Assembly (NCBI GenBank): GCA_051006995.1
Contig: JBPCSQ010000009.1
Span: 58,688 to 122,687 of the forward strand
Direction of reading: 5' to 3'
Source: JAIQGF01 sp051006995
GTDB lineage: Bacteria; Acidobacteriota; Terriglobia; Terriglobales; Acidobacteriaceae
DNA: 64,000 nucleotides
Part shown: positions 17,607 to 25,516 of the stretch, piece by piece
How positions within the stretch are numbered: the first letter of the stretch is position 1
Layout of the letters: each line of letters begins with the position of its first letter
The notes under the pieces: generated by a model
The model's database searches: none
Seen by the model: the letters and a program-made list of their open reading frames with translations, nothing else
Told to the model about the DNA's origin: nothing
Program-made: the position numbers and the translations under genes

Positions 17607-18221
17607 ATGGAGTCGCAAGACCAGGAAGTCACGTTAGGTACGGGCCGCCTGCTCGGGCTGTTTTTCGGGCTGGTGGTCGTCTGTGCCCTGTTCTTCAGCC
17701 TCGGTTTCTCGCTCGGACGCAAGGCTACGCCGGCGATTGCCACCGCTTCCATCCTGCCGGAGCCCGCGCCCGCAACCGGCGCCGCGCCCAAGCCGTCGTC
17801 GGCGCGTGCCGATGAGGCGCCCAAGCCCGAAAACAAATCTACCTCCGACGAGCTGACGTTCTACAAATCCGTCGCCCAGAACGACGCCAACGCCAAGCTC
17901 GATCCGCCAACGGTAGTTGCCGCCGCGACTCCGGCGGCCACGCCGATGCCGAAGCCGGTCGAGACCAGGTCCGCTCCGGAGATAGCGCGCGCGCTCGCTT
18001 CCGGCTACATGGTCCAGATCGCCGCTGTCACCAAGCAGGAAGACGCGGATGCGCTGGTCAGCGCCCTGCGCAAGAAAAATTATCCTGTGCTTTCCACCAC
18101 CAATCCGCCCAGCGACAAGCTCTATCACGTGCAGGTGGGGCCATTCGCCGATCTCAAGGACGCGGAAAGCACGCGCAGCAAGCTTATCGGCGACGGCTAC
18201 AATCCGATCCTCAAGAAATGA
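17607..18221 (+). CDS. SPOR-domain membrane protein
   Basis: Predicted bitopic protein of 204 residues. A short cytoplasmic tail and one membrane helix (LLGLFFGLVVVCALFFSLGF) are followed by a Pro/Ala-rich linker. The C-terminal SPOR domain (from GYMVQIAAVTKQEDADAL to about GDGYNPIL) binds denuded peptidoglycan, usually at division sites. The layout matches FtsN/DedD-like proteins. CAGGAGCG precedes the ATG. The gene follows slipin by about 50 bases and is closed by a strong terminator, so it is probably the last member of the TPR-nfeD-slipin-SPOR cluster. Confidence 0.88.
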   Translation: MESQDQEVTLGTGRLLGLFFGLVVVCALFFSLGFSLGRKATPAIATASILPEPAPATGAAPKPSSARADEAPKPENKSTSDELTFYKSVAQNDANAKLDPPTVVAAATPAATPMPKPVETRSAPEIARALASGYMVQIAAVTKQEDADALVSALRKKNYPVLSTTNPPSDKLYHVQVGPFADLKDAESTRSKLIGDGYNPILKK

Positions 18222-18305
18222 AGAATTCAGAATGAAGAATTAAGGCCGGAAGCATTGCGCTCCGGCCTTTTTCATTTCTTCATTCCGTATTCTTAATTCT
18301 TCATT
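18217..18305. repeat. Heptamer inverted repeat surrounding a terminator
   Basis: Units AATGAAG / AATTCAG / AATTAAG run through 18217-18244; complementary units occupy 18277-18305. The arms 18231-18244 and 18292-18305 are perfectly complementary over 14 bases. The array begins on the stop codon of the SPOR gene and encloses the GC-rich terminator. Confidence 0.8.
18243..18273 (+). terminator. Rho-independent terminator after the SPOR gene
   Basis: AGGCCGGA / TCCGGCCT stem with a ten-base loop, then TTTTTC. It lies between convergent genes, nested within the heptamer arms. Confidence 0.85.
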
Positions 18306-18315
18306 TCATCGTTGT

Positions 18316-19248
18316 CTACCGGCTCATGGCTGCGAAAAGGTCCGACTGCACCAGTGCCTGGAACTGCTTCTCGTCCGATTTGAACTTGAGCTTCAGGTTG
18401 GCGCTGTCGTTGTCCACGGTGACGCTCTCCAGCGCGACTTTCTCGACACCTTGCGCGTTCATCTTGCGGAACAGCACTCCGGCCTTAAGCAGTGACGCCA
18501 AGGTCGCGGCGGTCATCGAGTCCGACGTCACCACGTCGAGGTTAAAGGTCATGCCGCGGTTGAAATCCATGGTATAGCGCGACCCGAGCAGACGCTTCTT
18601 CACCATCTCGTAGTCGGCGAGTTTGGCCGCGTCGCCCAGCGTGGAGTGCAGCATGTTCTGTGTTCCCGCCTGGTCGAGCACGCTCCACACCTGGCCCGAG
18701 TCCACCGCGCTAATCATGTCGGCGATCTGCGAGTTCGAGGTCAGTGACGGCGCTTCGCCATCGCGCGCATCCAGCGCCGCCCTCACCGCGGTCTTGGTCC
18801 CAAACAGCACCGTCGTCTTGTCCAGGAAGGTCATGTCCTGGCCGCCGGCCATTGCCCACACATCGGTCAGGTGGTACTTCTCCGGCTTCATCTTTTTCAG
18901 CTTCATGCGCGCCAGGATCTTCTCGGTGGGAAAATTCCCCTGCGCCAGCCCGATGATGTTCACATTCTTTTTGACGCGGAACGAGGCAAACGTGAGTTGG
19001 TCCACGTCATTGTCGGGATCGATGCCGATACCCTTCAGCGACGTTTCGAACTCCTTCAGCGAGTCGGGCAGCACCTTGGCCTTCATGGCCAGTGCGGTGG
19101 GCGAGTTCTTCAGCGCTCGGTAGTCCACGGTGATGATCTGCTGGATGTCGGCAGGAATCACCGAACGCGCCGAGGTGCCCAGCGGCACCGCCAACGCTGA
19201 CAGACCGGAGAGCAGCAGGATCAGGAACAGAATGGCTGCACGCTTCAT
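18316..19248 (-). CDS. Secreted protein of unknown function
   Basis: Predicted exported protein of 310 residues. AAGAGG lies five bases before the ATG at 19248 (a second ATG directly upstream, 19251, is too close to it). A clear signal peptide (MKRAAILFLILLLSGLSALA) is followed by a mixed alpha/beta body with IPADIQQIITVDYRALKNSP near the start and a repeat-free remainder. It resembles uncharacterised acidobacterial periplasmic proteins; I recognise no catalytic motif and no cysteines are conserved. It stands alone between a terminator and a heptamer array. Confidence 0.75.
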   Translation of the reverse strand: MKRAAILFLILLLSGLSALAVPLGTSARSVIPADIQQIITVDYRALKNSPTALAMKAKVLPDSLKEFETSLKGIGIDPDNDVDQLTFASFRVKKNVNIIGLAQGNFPTEKILARMKLKKMKPEKYHLTDVWAMAGGQDMTFLDKTTVLFGTKTAVRAALDARDGEAPSLTSNSQIADMISAVDSGQVWSVLDQAGTQNMLHSTLGDAAKLADYEMVKKRLLGSRYTMDFNRGMTFNLDVVTSDSMTAATLASLLKAGVLFRKMNAQGVEKVALESVTVDNDSANLKLKFKSDEKQFQALVQSDLFAAMSR

Positions 19249-19392
19249 CATGACCTCTTGAGAGTGGCTCCTTATCCAGATGGTACTCGGCCACGTTTGG
19301 TTGGAGGAGTGACTCACATTGTAACGGAATTTGACGCCCTGCAAGCCTCCATTCCGCCCTATCCGAAGTCTGCGGCCTTTCGCTTAGAACAC

Positions 19393-19476
19393 AGTGCCAA
19401 GTGCGAAGTTCCAAGTGCGAAGCAAAATCCATCCTCCGTTACCGTTCTTCGCACTTCGCACATGGCACTTCGCACT
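19393..19476. repeat. Heptamer inverted repeat upstream of the FTCD gene
   Basis: The left array (AGTGCGA units, 19393-19422) and right array (CTTCGCA units, 19447-19476) are about 80 percent complementary over 30 bases. Each arm has an exact 7-bp period. A second array with a different word follows at 19509-19540. Confidence 0.8.
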
Positions 19477-19508
19477 CCCGCCACGGGAAGCTTCCCTCGT
19501 TGACCGCT

Positions 19509-19547
19509 GCGCCTTGTGCCTTCAGCCTTGCGCCCTTGCTGTATCCT
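19509..19547 (+). promoter_or_regulatory. Heptamer array running into a -10 box eight bases from the start codon
   Basis: Units GCGCCTT / GTGCCTT / CAGCCTT fill 19509-19540, directly followed by TATCCT at 19542-19547. The FTCD ATG is at 19556 with no ribosome binding site, so a leaderless transcript is likely. The word is shared with the array at 13566-13601, which also precedes a -10 box. Confidence 0.45.
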
Positions 19548-19555
19548 AGTCGGTT

Positions 19556-21034
19556 ATGTCCACGCTCGTAGAGTGCGTGCCGAACTTCTCGGAAGGCCGC
19601 GACAAGGCCAAGGTGGACGCCATCGTCGAGGCCATGAAGGTCCCTGGCGTCTATCTGCTCGACCGCGAAATGGACGCCGACCACAACCGTTGCGTCATCA
19701 CGCTGGTCGGAGACCGCGACAACATCGCCGAGGCCGCCATCCGCGGCGTCGGCAAGGCCGCCGAACTCATTGACCTTACCAAGCACCAGGGCGCACATCC
19801 GCGTTTGGGCGCCAGCGACGTCATCCCATTCATCCCCATTGACGGCGTCACGCTGGAGGATTGCGCGGCCATCGCGCGCAAAGTCGGCGAGGAAATCTGG
19901 AAGCGCTACCAGATTCCCGTGTACCTCTATGAGGCGGCAGCGAACACACCCGAGCGCCAGAACCTGGAGAACGTCCGCCGCGGTCAATTCGAGGGCGTGC
20001 GCGACGAGATTGCCACTAATCCCAGGCGCAAGCCCGATTTCGGCGAGGCCCGCCTGCATCCCACCGCCGGCGCCACCATCGTCGGCGCGCGCAAATTCCT
20101 CATCGCCTACAACATTTTTCTCAATACCGCGGACGTCGAGATCGCCAATAAAATTGCCAAGGCCATTCGCTTTTCCACCGGCGGCTTCCGCTACGTGAAG
20201 TCCAGCGGCTTCCCGGTGCGCGGCATGGCGCAGGTCTCGATGAACCTGACTGACTTCGAGCAGACCCCGATCGCGCGCGCGTTCGAATTCGTCAAACGGG
20301 AAGCAGCGCGCTACGGCACGATGCCGGTTTCCAGCGAGATCGTCGGGCTCATTCCCAAGAAGGCCCTGGAAAACGCGGCCGAGTGGTTCCTGCAAATCGA
20401 GAACTTCGATTCTTCCCTCATTCTCGAGAACCGCCTCGCCGCGGTGATGGGCGGCAAGATGTCGGTCGGAGGCTTGCGAGCGGGCGTCGAACCATTCGTC
20501 GAACAATTGGCGGCGCCGACCGCGACACCCGGCGGCGGAAGCGCTTCGGCGGCGGCAGGGGCCATGGCGGCGGGTCTGGCGCACATGGTCGCAGCGATGT
20601 CGCGCGGTAAGAAAAACTACCTGCAATACGAACGCGAACTGAGCGATGCCATCGCGCGCCTGTCGCATCTGCGTGAGGAATTCAAGGCCGCCATTGACGC
20701 CGACGCTGCCTCCTACGACGCCGTAGTGAAGGCCTACAAAGCGGCGAAAGATGCGGCCGGCGGCAACGGGTCTGTGCAGATCGCCCTGCGCGAAGCGACC
20801 AATGTTCCGCTTGGTGTGGCCGAGCGCGCGCGCGAAGTAGCGCGCATTACGGAAAAGCTCGGGCCCATTACCAATCCCAGGATGTCGTCCGACCTGACGG
20901 TGGCGAAATCTCTTGCCCGGGCGGCCCTGGAGGGCGCGCTCGCCAATGTGGAGATCAACCTGGAATCGCTGGACAAAGACGAGCCCATGTTCGCCAGCGA
21001 GGTCCGGGACAAGGTCGCCGCCTTGCGCGGGTGA
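19556..21034 (+). CDS. ftcD: Fused glutamate formimidoyltransferase / formimidotetrahydrofolate cyclodeaminase
   Basis: Two-domain folate enzyme (492 residues). It moves the formimino group from N-formimidoylglutamate, a histidine breakdown product, to tetrahydrofolate, then deaminates it to methenyl-THF with ammonia release. Residues 1 to about 300 are the transferase (LVECVPNFSEGRD, HQGAHPRLGASDVIPFIP, FTGGF-like STGGFRYVKS). From about 320 to the end is the cyclodeaminase, with the PTATPGGGSASA loop that binds folate. The domain order matches the animal enzyme; many bacteria carry separate genes. No other hut genes are nearby. Cytosolic. Confidence 0.93.
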   Translation: MSTLVECVPNFSEGRDKAKVDAIVEAMKVPGVYLLDREMDADHNRCVITLVGDRDNIAEAAIRGVGKAAELIDLTKHQGAHPRLGASDVIPFIPIDGVTLEDCAAIARKVGEEIWKRYQIPVYLYEAAANTPERQNLENVRRGQFEGVRDEIATNPRRKPDFGEARLHPTAGATIVGARKFLIAYNIFLNTADVEIANKIAKAIRFSTGGFRYVKSSGFPVRGMAQVSMNLTDFEQTPIARAFEFVKREAARYGTMPVSSEIVGLIPKKALENAAEWFLQIENFDSSLILENRLAAVMGGKMSVGGLRAGVEPFVEQLAAPTATPGGGSASAAAGAMAAGLAHMVAAMSRGKKNYLQYERELSDAIARLSHLREEFKAAIDADAASYDAVVKAYKAAKDAAGGNGSVQIALREATNVPLGVAERAREVARITEKLGPITNPRMSSDLTVAKSLARAALEGALANVEINLESLDKDEPMFASEVRDKVAALRG

Positions 21035-21107
21035 ACCTTGGCTGGCGAAGCGGAAGCCTCCGAGGGGTACCCCCTCTCCCCTCTCGTCTATTTGAGACGG
21101 AACCCAG

Positions 21108-22124
21108 TCAGCGATTGATCTGGCTTACCAGCGCGGCCAATGGCGCCTCGTCTAGGGTGGATTCATATGGCTGATATAGCGCCACCCGGTCCAACAGGCC
21201 GGCATAGCGCTCGCGCAACTTGGCGCCGATCGTTTCGTAAGAGCCGCTCACCGCGAATTCGTCCAGCATTGCATCGCTGATCAGACGCGTCATTCCCTGC
21301 CAGTCTCCTTGCAAAGATCTCTCGTGCAGTTCCCTGCCCGTGATTTCCCAGCCATGCGCCGCCAGCACCGGCTCGTAGGTGCGCGTGGAAGCGTAAAACG
21401 CGATCTGCTGCCTGACCGCGTCTGCGTTCCGGTTACGCTCCTCCTCGGAATCTCCGACGACAACGAACGCCGCGGTCGCATAGGCGAAGTCGTTGCGCGA
21501 GCGGCCGGAGGCGCGCAATCCTTCGTCCACAGCGGGTTGCACGAATTCGCGCAAGTACTTGGTTGTGTGCAGCGGATGGACGTGCAGCCCGTCGCACACT
21601 TCTCCCGCCATGCGGCACATGTAACGGTTCACGCCGGCGGTGAAAATCGGAATAGCGGGATGGGAAATCGGACCGGGATTGAAGAAGGGCGTCATGAGAT
21701 CGAATTGGTAGAACTCGCCCTTGAATCGAAGCGGCGTACCCTCCTGCCAACATTCCCAGATGGCGCGCAGGGCCAGCACCATTTCGCGAAGTTTCGGCCC
21801 GGGCGATTCGAATTTCACCGAGAAGCGACGCTGGTTATGCGCTTTGACCTGCGATCCCAGCCCAAGAATGAAACGTCCGGCCGAGGCGTTTTGTATGTCC
21901 CAGGCCGTATAGGCAATCACCATCGGGCTGCGCGGGAACGCCACCGCGATCGCTGTTCCCAACTTGATGGATGAGGTCGCGCCTGCCGCCACCGCCAGTG
22001 GCAGGAAAGGGTCGTGCTGCGTCTCAGATGTCCACAGGCAGTCATAGCCAATCGCTTCCACCGCGCGCGCGTACTCCGGCACCGTTCGCAAGTCGTAGTT
22101 ACGCAAATCTACATCCAGTTTCAT
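21108..22124 (-). CDS. Luciferase-like (LLM class) flavin- or F420-dependent oxidoreductase
   Basis: TIM-barrel oxidoreductase of the bacterial luciferase superfamily, 338 residues. ATG 22124 opens the conserved MKLDVDLRNYDL; the long open frame upstream to 22457 overlaps another gene and is unlikely. Typical blocks are GYDCLWTSETQHDPFLPL, KLGTAIAVAFPRSPM and FILGLGSQVKAH. The arrangement resembles the F420-dependent subgroup often annotated TIGR03617, but FMN use cannot be excluded by eye. No F420 biosynthesis gene is in the window. Substrate unknown. Confidence 0.85.
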   Translation of the reverse strand: MKLDVDLRNYDLRTVPEYARAVEAIGYDCLWTSETQHDPFLPLAVAAGATSSIKLGTAIAVAFPRSPMVIAYTAWDIQNASAGRFILGLGSQVKAHNQRRFSVKFESPGPKLREMVLALRAIWECWQEGTPLRFKGEFYQFDLMTPFFNPGPISHPAIPIFTAGVNRYMCRMAGEVCDGLHVHPLHTTKYLREFVQPAVDEGLRASGRSRNDFAYATAAFVVVGDSEEERNRNADAVRQQIAFYASTRTYEPVLAAHGWEITGRELHERSLQGDWQGMTRLISDAMLDEFAVSGSYETIGAKLRERYAGLLDRVALYQPYESTLDEAPLAALVSQINR

Positions 22125-22266
22125 TCGCTGATTGACCTTAGCGAATTGTAATCTTCGGGGTCCGCAGAGGCGTCGGGCCACTACTGGTGCTGCTGCTGGA
22201 TTGCCTCTCTGGCTAGGCGAACCTCCGCTGCCCGGCGCCCATCGAATCATGCAGCGGAGAAAAATC

Positions 22267-22623
22267 ATGCTGCAGTTCGCCTGCGACTGGTGCAAGCGGG
22301 TCAAAGACCCGATGGAAATCTGGATTCTTGGTCTGGCGGCGGAGAGCGTCGGCCTGCGTGCCGCGCGCCGCGAGGTAACCATTCTGGCCGGGTGGGACCG
22401 CGAGCGCGCCGTCCATCCTCTGGCGGTGCACTTCTGCTCGGAAGCGCACAAAGACAACTACATGAACGCGCTGTTCACCGAGGAACCGACCGCCGAGATG
22501 GAGGTGGAAACCACGGCGCGAGTGGGGACGTCGAAGGTCGCCAAGCGCGTGCAACGCATTGTGCAGCCGGCCAAGGTCACGGTGAAGACCACGCGCCGGT
22601 CGTCGCGACGCAAAGCGTCGTGA
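22267..22623 (+). CDS. Small Cys-motif protein, possible zinc binding
   Basis: Predicted 118-residue cytosolic protein of unknown function. GCGGAGAAAAATC precedes the ATG at 22267. Two short Cys/His motifs, CDWCK near the start and HFCSEAHKDNY near residue 60, could bind a metal, as in treble-clef zinc fingers. The middle (LAAESVGLRAARREVTI) is amphipathic, and the C-terminal 40 residues are strongly basic (TRRSSRRK), suggesting nucleic-acid contact. It is divergent from the LLM gene; the region between is only about 140 bases. Confidence 0.6.
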   Translation: MLQFACDWCKRVKDPMEIWILGLAAESVGLRAARREVTILAGWDRERAVHPLAVHFCSEAHKDNYMNALFTEEPTAEMEVETTARVGTSKVAKRVQRIVQPAKVTVKTTRRSSRRKAS

Positions 22624-22626
22624 ACA

Positions 22627-22652
22627 ACTGGCCAGTGGCCGGTGGTGGTCAG
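22627..22652. repeat. Short heptamer array
   Basis: About three 7-bp units of the type CTGGCCA / GTGGCCG / GTGGTGG lie between two convergent genes. No complementary arm is found nearby. Confidence 0.4.
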
Positions 22653-22666
22653 AAACCTACCCGGAA

Positions 22667-23260
22667 CTACTTGAACCAGGTGTAGCCGATGCGGAAGTGC
22701 ATGGTGCCGTTGATGCCGGGGTTGTGGTTGCCGAGGCTGGCGTTGGAAATGTGCGTGATGTGCACGGAGGCGTCCACCGCGCCGCGGCTTCCGGTGTGGA
22801 AATAAAACCCAAATGCGCCGCCGGGCATGAAGTTCACTTTTGATGTATCGCCGGGGGGAATTTCTTTGCTGCTGAACAGCAGGCCGCCCTCCGCGGCGAG
22901 ATACGGCGTGACCTTGCTGCCTCCAGTCCAGTTGTACTTCAGCACGATGGGGTTGGTCTGGAAGCCGTACACCCAGCGCTGCGGGCCGGTGGAGTAGAAG
23001 TCGTCCTGACGAGTTTCAAAAACCGGGCTGAGATCGGCCGCCCATTCCAAGGTTCCGCGCATGCGGCCCGAGCCTAATTCTCCGGTCACCACCCGCCCTA
23101 GGCGCAGCCCGGCGCCGATGAATTTGAATTCCGAGGCGGCACCCAACCCCGTACCACCGCTGAACCAGGGCCCAAATTCCCACACGGGTTTGCTGAGCGG
23201 ATTGTTCTGGGCGACGGCGGAGACACACAGGAGCAGGCAGACGGCGGCGAGTCGTTTCAT
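22667..23260 (-). CDS. Lipid A 3-O-deacylase (PagL-like) outer-membrane acyloxyacyl hydrolase
   Basis: Outer-membrane beta-barrel enzyme of 197 residues that removes the 3-position acyl chain from lipid A. A signal peptide (MKRLAAVCLLLCVSAVA) is followed by alternating strands and a terminal aromatic residue near the end (YTWFK), typical of barrel insertion. The PagL catalytic signature appears as HISN with His170, Ser172 and Asn173 near the C-terminus. The catalytic acid seen in PagL is not obvious at the expected spacing, where Asn184 sits. The family call is good; activity is likely but not certain. Confidence 0.82.
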   Translation of the reverse strand: MKRLAAVCLLLCVSAVAQNNPLSKPVWEFGPWFSGGTGLGAASEFKFIGAGLRLGRVVTGELGSGRMRGTLEWAADLSPVFETRQDDFYSTGPQRWVYGFQTNPIVLKYNWTGGSKVTPYLAAEGGLLFSSKEIPPGDTSKVNFMPGGAFGFYFHTGSRGAVDASVHITHISNASLGNHNPGINGTMHFRIGYTWFK

Positions 23261-23332
23261 TGGTTTTCGTTCTCAGATGATGGCGAGAATGTAGCAGGAG
23301 AATACGGCGGAAAGCAATTCGCGAGCGGTGGA

Positions 23333-23390
23333 GTTCCGAGTTCCGGGTTGCGAGTTCCGAGCCGAGAAATCGCAACGCGGAACACGGAAC
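23333..23390. repeat. Heptamer inverted repeat at the end of yebC
   Basis: Left arm 23333-23353 (units GTTCCGA/GTTCCGG/GTTGCGA) and right arm 23370-23390 (units CGGAAC-type) are complementary at 19 of 21 positions with a 16-base loop. The right arm touches the yebC stop codon. It would form a strong hairpin at the 3' end of the yebC mRNA. Confidence 0.8.
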
Positions 23391-24136
23391 TAGGAAGCAA
23401 CTTCCTCCAACTGCTTCAAGTCCACGTCGAAGTTGGACCAGACGTGCTGCACGTCATCGAGCTCTTCCAGGGCCTCCACCAGCCGGATCATGGTGGTGGC
23501 CTGGTGGCCTTCGAGCTTGATGTAGTTCTGCGGGATCATGGCGATTTCCGAGGCCGTGGGCTTGATGTTGGCTTTCTTCACCGCTTCCAGCACGGCTTCA
23601 AAGGCGTTCGGTTCGGTAATGATTTCCCAGTTCTCGCCGTCGTCTTTGAGATCTTCGCCACCGGCCTCGAGCACGAGATTCATCAGGTCGTCTTCCTTGG
23701 CTGCGGCCTTGGGAACCACGATGTCGCCCTTCTTGTGGAACATCCAGGCCACCGAGCCGGCTTCGCCGAGGTTGCCGCCGTTCTTGGAAAAGGCGTGACG
23801 GATTTCGCTGACGGTACGGTTCCGATTGTCGGTGGACAGGTCCACCAGCACGGCGACGCCGCCCGGTCCGTAGCCTTCCATGTTGAATTCTTCGTAGGTA
23901 GCGCCGGGCAATTCGCCGGTGCCGCGCTGGATGGCGCGCTTGATGTTGTCGGCCGGCATGTTCTCGGCCTTGGCGTCGAGGATGGCCTTGCGCAGGCGCG
24001 GGTTCTTGTCCGGATCGCCACCCGACTTGGCGGCCATCGAGATTTCGCGAATCAGGCGAGTGAAAATCTTGCCGCGCTTAGCGTCGAGCGCGCCCTTTTT
24101 GTGCTTGATAGTGGCCCATTTTGAATGGCCAGACAT
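23390..24136 (-). CDS. yebC: YebC/PmpR family protein
   Basis: Conserved cytosolic protein of 248 residues, the standard length. The N-terminus SGHSKWATIKHKKGALDAKR and GGNLGEAGSVAWMF are family signatures. YebC-type proteins were annotated as transcriptional regulators, and some members (YebC2) are now linked to relieving ribosome stalling at proline stretches. Which role applies here cannot be told by eye. An extended -10 box lies about 60 bases upstream. Confidence 0.95.
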   Translation of the reverse strand: MSGHSKWATIKHKKGALDAKRGKIFTRLIREISMAAKSGGDPDKNPRLRKAILDAKAENMPADNIKRAIQRGTGELPGATYEEFNMEGYGPGGVAVLVDLSTDNRNRTVSEIRHAFSKNGGNLGEAGSVAWMFHKKGDIVVPKAAAKEDDLMNLVLEAGGEDLKDDGENWEIITEPNAFEAVLEAVKKANIKPTASEIAMIPQNYIKLEGHQATTMIRLVEALEELDDVQHVWSNFDVDLKQLEEVAS

Positions 24137-24195
24137 AGGAAACCTCAGTCAGGCCGCCAGACACAACACGGCCTCGGCGATCATTGCAATCGAAA

Positions 24196-24201
24196 ATTAT
24201 A
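24196..24201 (-). promoter_or_regulatory. Extended -10 promoter of yebC
   Basis: On the minus strand TGCTATAAT is a consensus extended -10 (hexamer at 24201-24196). The start site would be near 24189, leaving a leader of about 50 bases before the yebC ATG at 24136. A TATAAT box with TGC is the best -10 in this part of the window. Confidence 0.6.
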
Positions 24202-24247
24202 GCATTGGTACCAAGTACCGAGTAGGGAGGCCGGGCGGAGCGAGGGC

Positions 24248-24865
24248 TCACTTGGCGATGGGTAACTGGCGGTCCTTGTATCGTGTGCGGTAGGCGTAAA
24301 CGATGGCCAGCAGAGGCGCCGCCACCAGTACGCCCCAAAAGCTGAAGAACAGGCCGAGAACAATCGGGGTCAGGATGGAAGCCCAGATGGGCACGCGGGC
24401 GGTGCGGCGCATCAGGTACGGCTGAAGCACCAGCCCATCCACGACGGCGATGATGGCGTACAGCATGAAAACGTAGATCAGGCGCATCAATCCGCCGGTG
24501 ATGACGGCCAGGATGGCCGGTCCGGCCAGGGCCATCACCGGGCCGAGATGCGGAATGAACTGGAGCACAGCGGCCAGCACGGCCCACACGATCGCCCAGG
24601 GCACGCCGATGATGAGCAGTCCGACGAACCAGAGGCCGGCGACGGCAGCGGAATCCTGGAGCTGCGCCGTAATCCAGTGCTTCAGCGCGGAGCCGGTGAG
24701 GCGGGCGTGATCTTTGAAATCCAAGTCGCTAGTCCCTAGTCGCGAGTCCCGAGTGGTGGTCAGTTGAGTAGATGCACAGGAATGGTAAGCGGCGATTTTT
24801 CGAACTGCGCGAAGGCGCGGATCGTATTTGACATCAGCGGCGCTGGGGCAGAGACTGCGCTGCAT
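24248..24865 (-). CDS. AI-2E family transporter, C-terminal half (short or truncated)
   Basis: Membrane protein matching only the second half of AI-2E family (PF01594-type) transporters. LTGSALKHWITAQL, GVPWAIVWAVLAAVLQFIPHLGP and the last helices are clear, but the N-terminal four helices of the usual ~350-residue protein are missing. The upstream part of the open frame (residues 1-47) includes a heptamer array (24724-24758) and looks non-coding. The real start may be TTG 24725, giving about 158 residues, without a visible ribosome binding site. Either a naturally short homologue or a remnant left after a deletion at the array. Confidence 0.6.
   Translation of the reverse strand: MQRSLCPSAADVKYDPRLRAVRKIAAYHSCASTQLTTTRDSRLGTSDLDFKDHARLTGSALKHWITAQLQDSAAVAGLWFVGLLIIGVPWAIVWAVLAAVLQFIPHLGPVMALAGPAILAVITGGLMRLIYVFMLYAIIAVVDGLVLQPYLMRRTARVPIWASILTPIVLGLFFSFWGVLVAAPLLAIVYAYRTRYKDRQLPIAK
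24724..24758. repeat. Heptamer array at the 5' end of the AI-2E fragment
   Basis: Five to six tandem 7-bp units: AGTCGCT, AGTCCCT, AGTCGCG, AGTCCCG, AGTGGTG. No inverted partner is nearby. It coincides with the point where AI-2E similarity begins. Confidence 0.65.
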
Positions 24866-24879
24866 ACGGGAGAGTACTC

Positions 24880-25416
24880 ATGAAAAGAACGGTGATCATG
24901 GTAGTTGCGATCGTCCTGCTTGGTTTGGCGACCGCGTCGGCGCAGGCGCCGGCGCCGCGGCCTCCCATGGCGGGTCCCGGCGGCGACTGGATGGGACATA
25001 TTCCGCAGATGCTGGGCGGCGACTGGTGGAACAATCCGGAGATTGCCAATGAGCTCAGGTTGACGGACCAGCAGAAGCGCCAGCTCGAGCAGTCCAACAC
25101 CAACTTGAAGCTGGCGCTAATTGATGCCGCCGCCAGCGGGCTGAAGTCGTTCGTGCATCTCCAGGCGCTGCTCGATGCCGACCAGCTCGACACCGCGGCC
25201 TATAGCCAGCAGTCGAGCGATATGTCGGCCGCGGCCAGCAAGCTGGTGAAGGATGTGGCGGACGCCGTTTTGATGGTCCGCAAAACTCTCACCGCCGACC
25301 AGTGGCATAAGCTGACGGCGATGCGGGCCAGCGGGCACATGGCAATGCACGCGCGTCCAGACGGGACGATGCGTCACGACCAAATGCATCCGCCGGCGCA
25401 GAAGCCGCCGCAGTAG
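24880..25416 (+). CDS. Spy/CpxP-like periplasmic protein
   Basis: Predicted exported protein of 178 residues with a signal peptide (MKRTVIMVVAIVLLGLATASA). The mature part has two LTxxQ-type motifs, LRLTDQQKRQLE and KTLTADQWHKLT, spaced as in Spy/CpxP helical hairpin chaperones and periplasmic metal-stress sensors. The tail is rich in His, Met and Pro (HMAMHARPDGTMRHDQMH), which might bind metal. There is no two-component system beside it. Role in envelope stress is inferred from the family. Confidence 0.75.
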   Translation: MKRTVIMVVAIVLLGLATASAQAPAPRPPMAGPGGDWMGHIPQMLGGDWWNNPEIANELRLTDQQKRQLEQSNTNLKLALIDAAASGLKSFVHLQALLDADQLDTAAYSQQSSDMSAAASKLVKDVADAVLMVRKTLTADQWHKLTAMRASGHMAMHARPDGTMRHDQMHPPAQKPPQ

Positions 25417-25497
25417 GAACCGAGTTGTGGGTTCCGGGTTCCGAGTTGCGAGTTCCGGGTAACTGACTCAGAACTGGGAACACGGAACTCGGAACTG
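25417..25497. repeat. Heptamer inverted repeat between spy-like gene and purQ
   Basis: Left array of units GTTCCGG/GTTCCGA/GTTGCGA (25417-25468) and right array of units GGAACTC/GGAACAC (25471-25497) are largely complementary. The right array ends a few bases before the TAGACT box of purQ. The word is nearly the same as in the element at 23333-23390. Confidence 0.75.
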
Positions 25498-25503
25498 ATT
25501 TGC

Positions 25504-25509
25504 TAGACT
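25504..25509 (+). promoter_or_regulatory. -10 box seven bases from the purQ start codon
   Basis: TTGCTAGACT gives an extended -10 (TGC plus TAGACT, 25504-25509). The ATG at 25517 has no Shine-Dalgarno, so translation of a leaderless mRNA is likely. Confidence 0.45.
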
Positions 25510-25516
25510 GAAGCTA

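Noticed and set aside
22125..22457. N-terminal extension of the LLM oxidoreductase
   Set aside because: The extra 111 codons overlap the small Cys-motif gene on the other strand, are Arg/Ser-rich, and the family starts at MKLDVDL.
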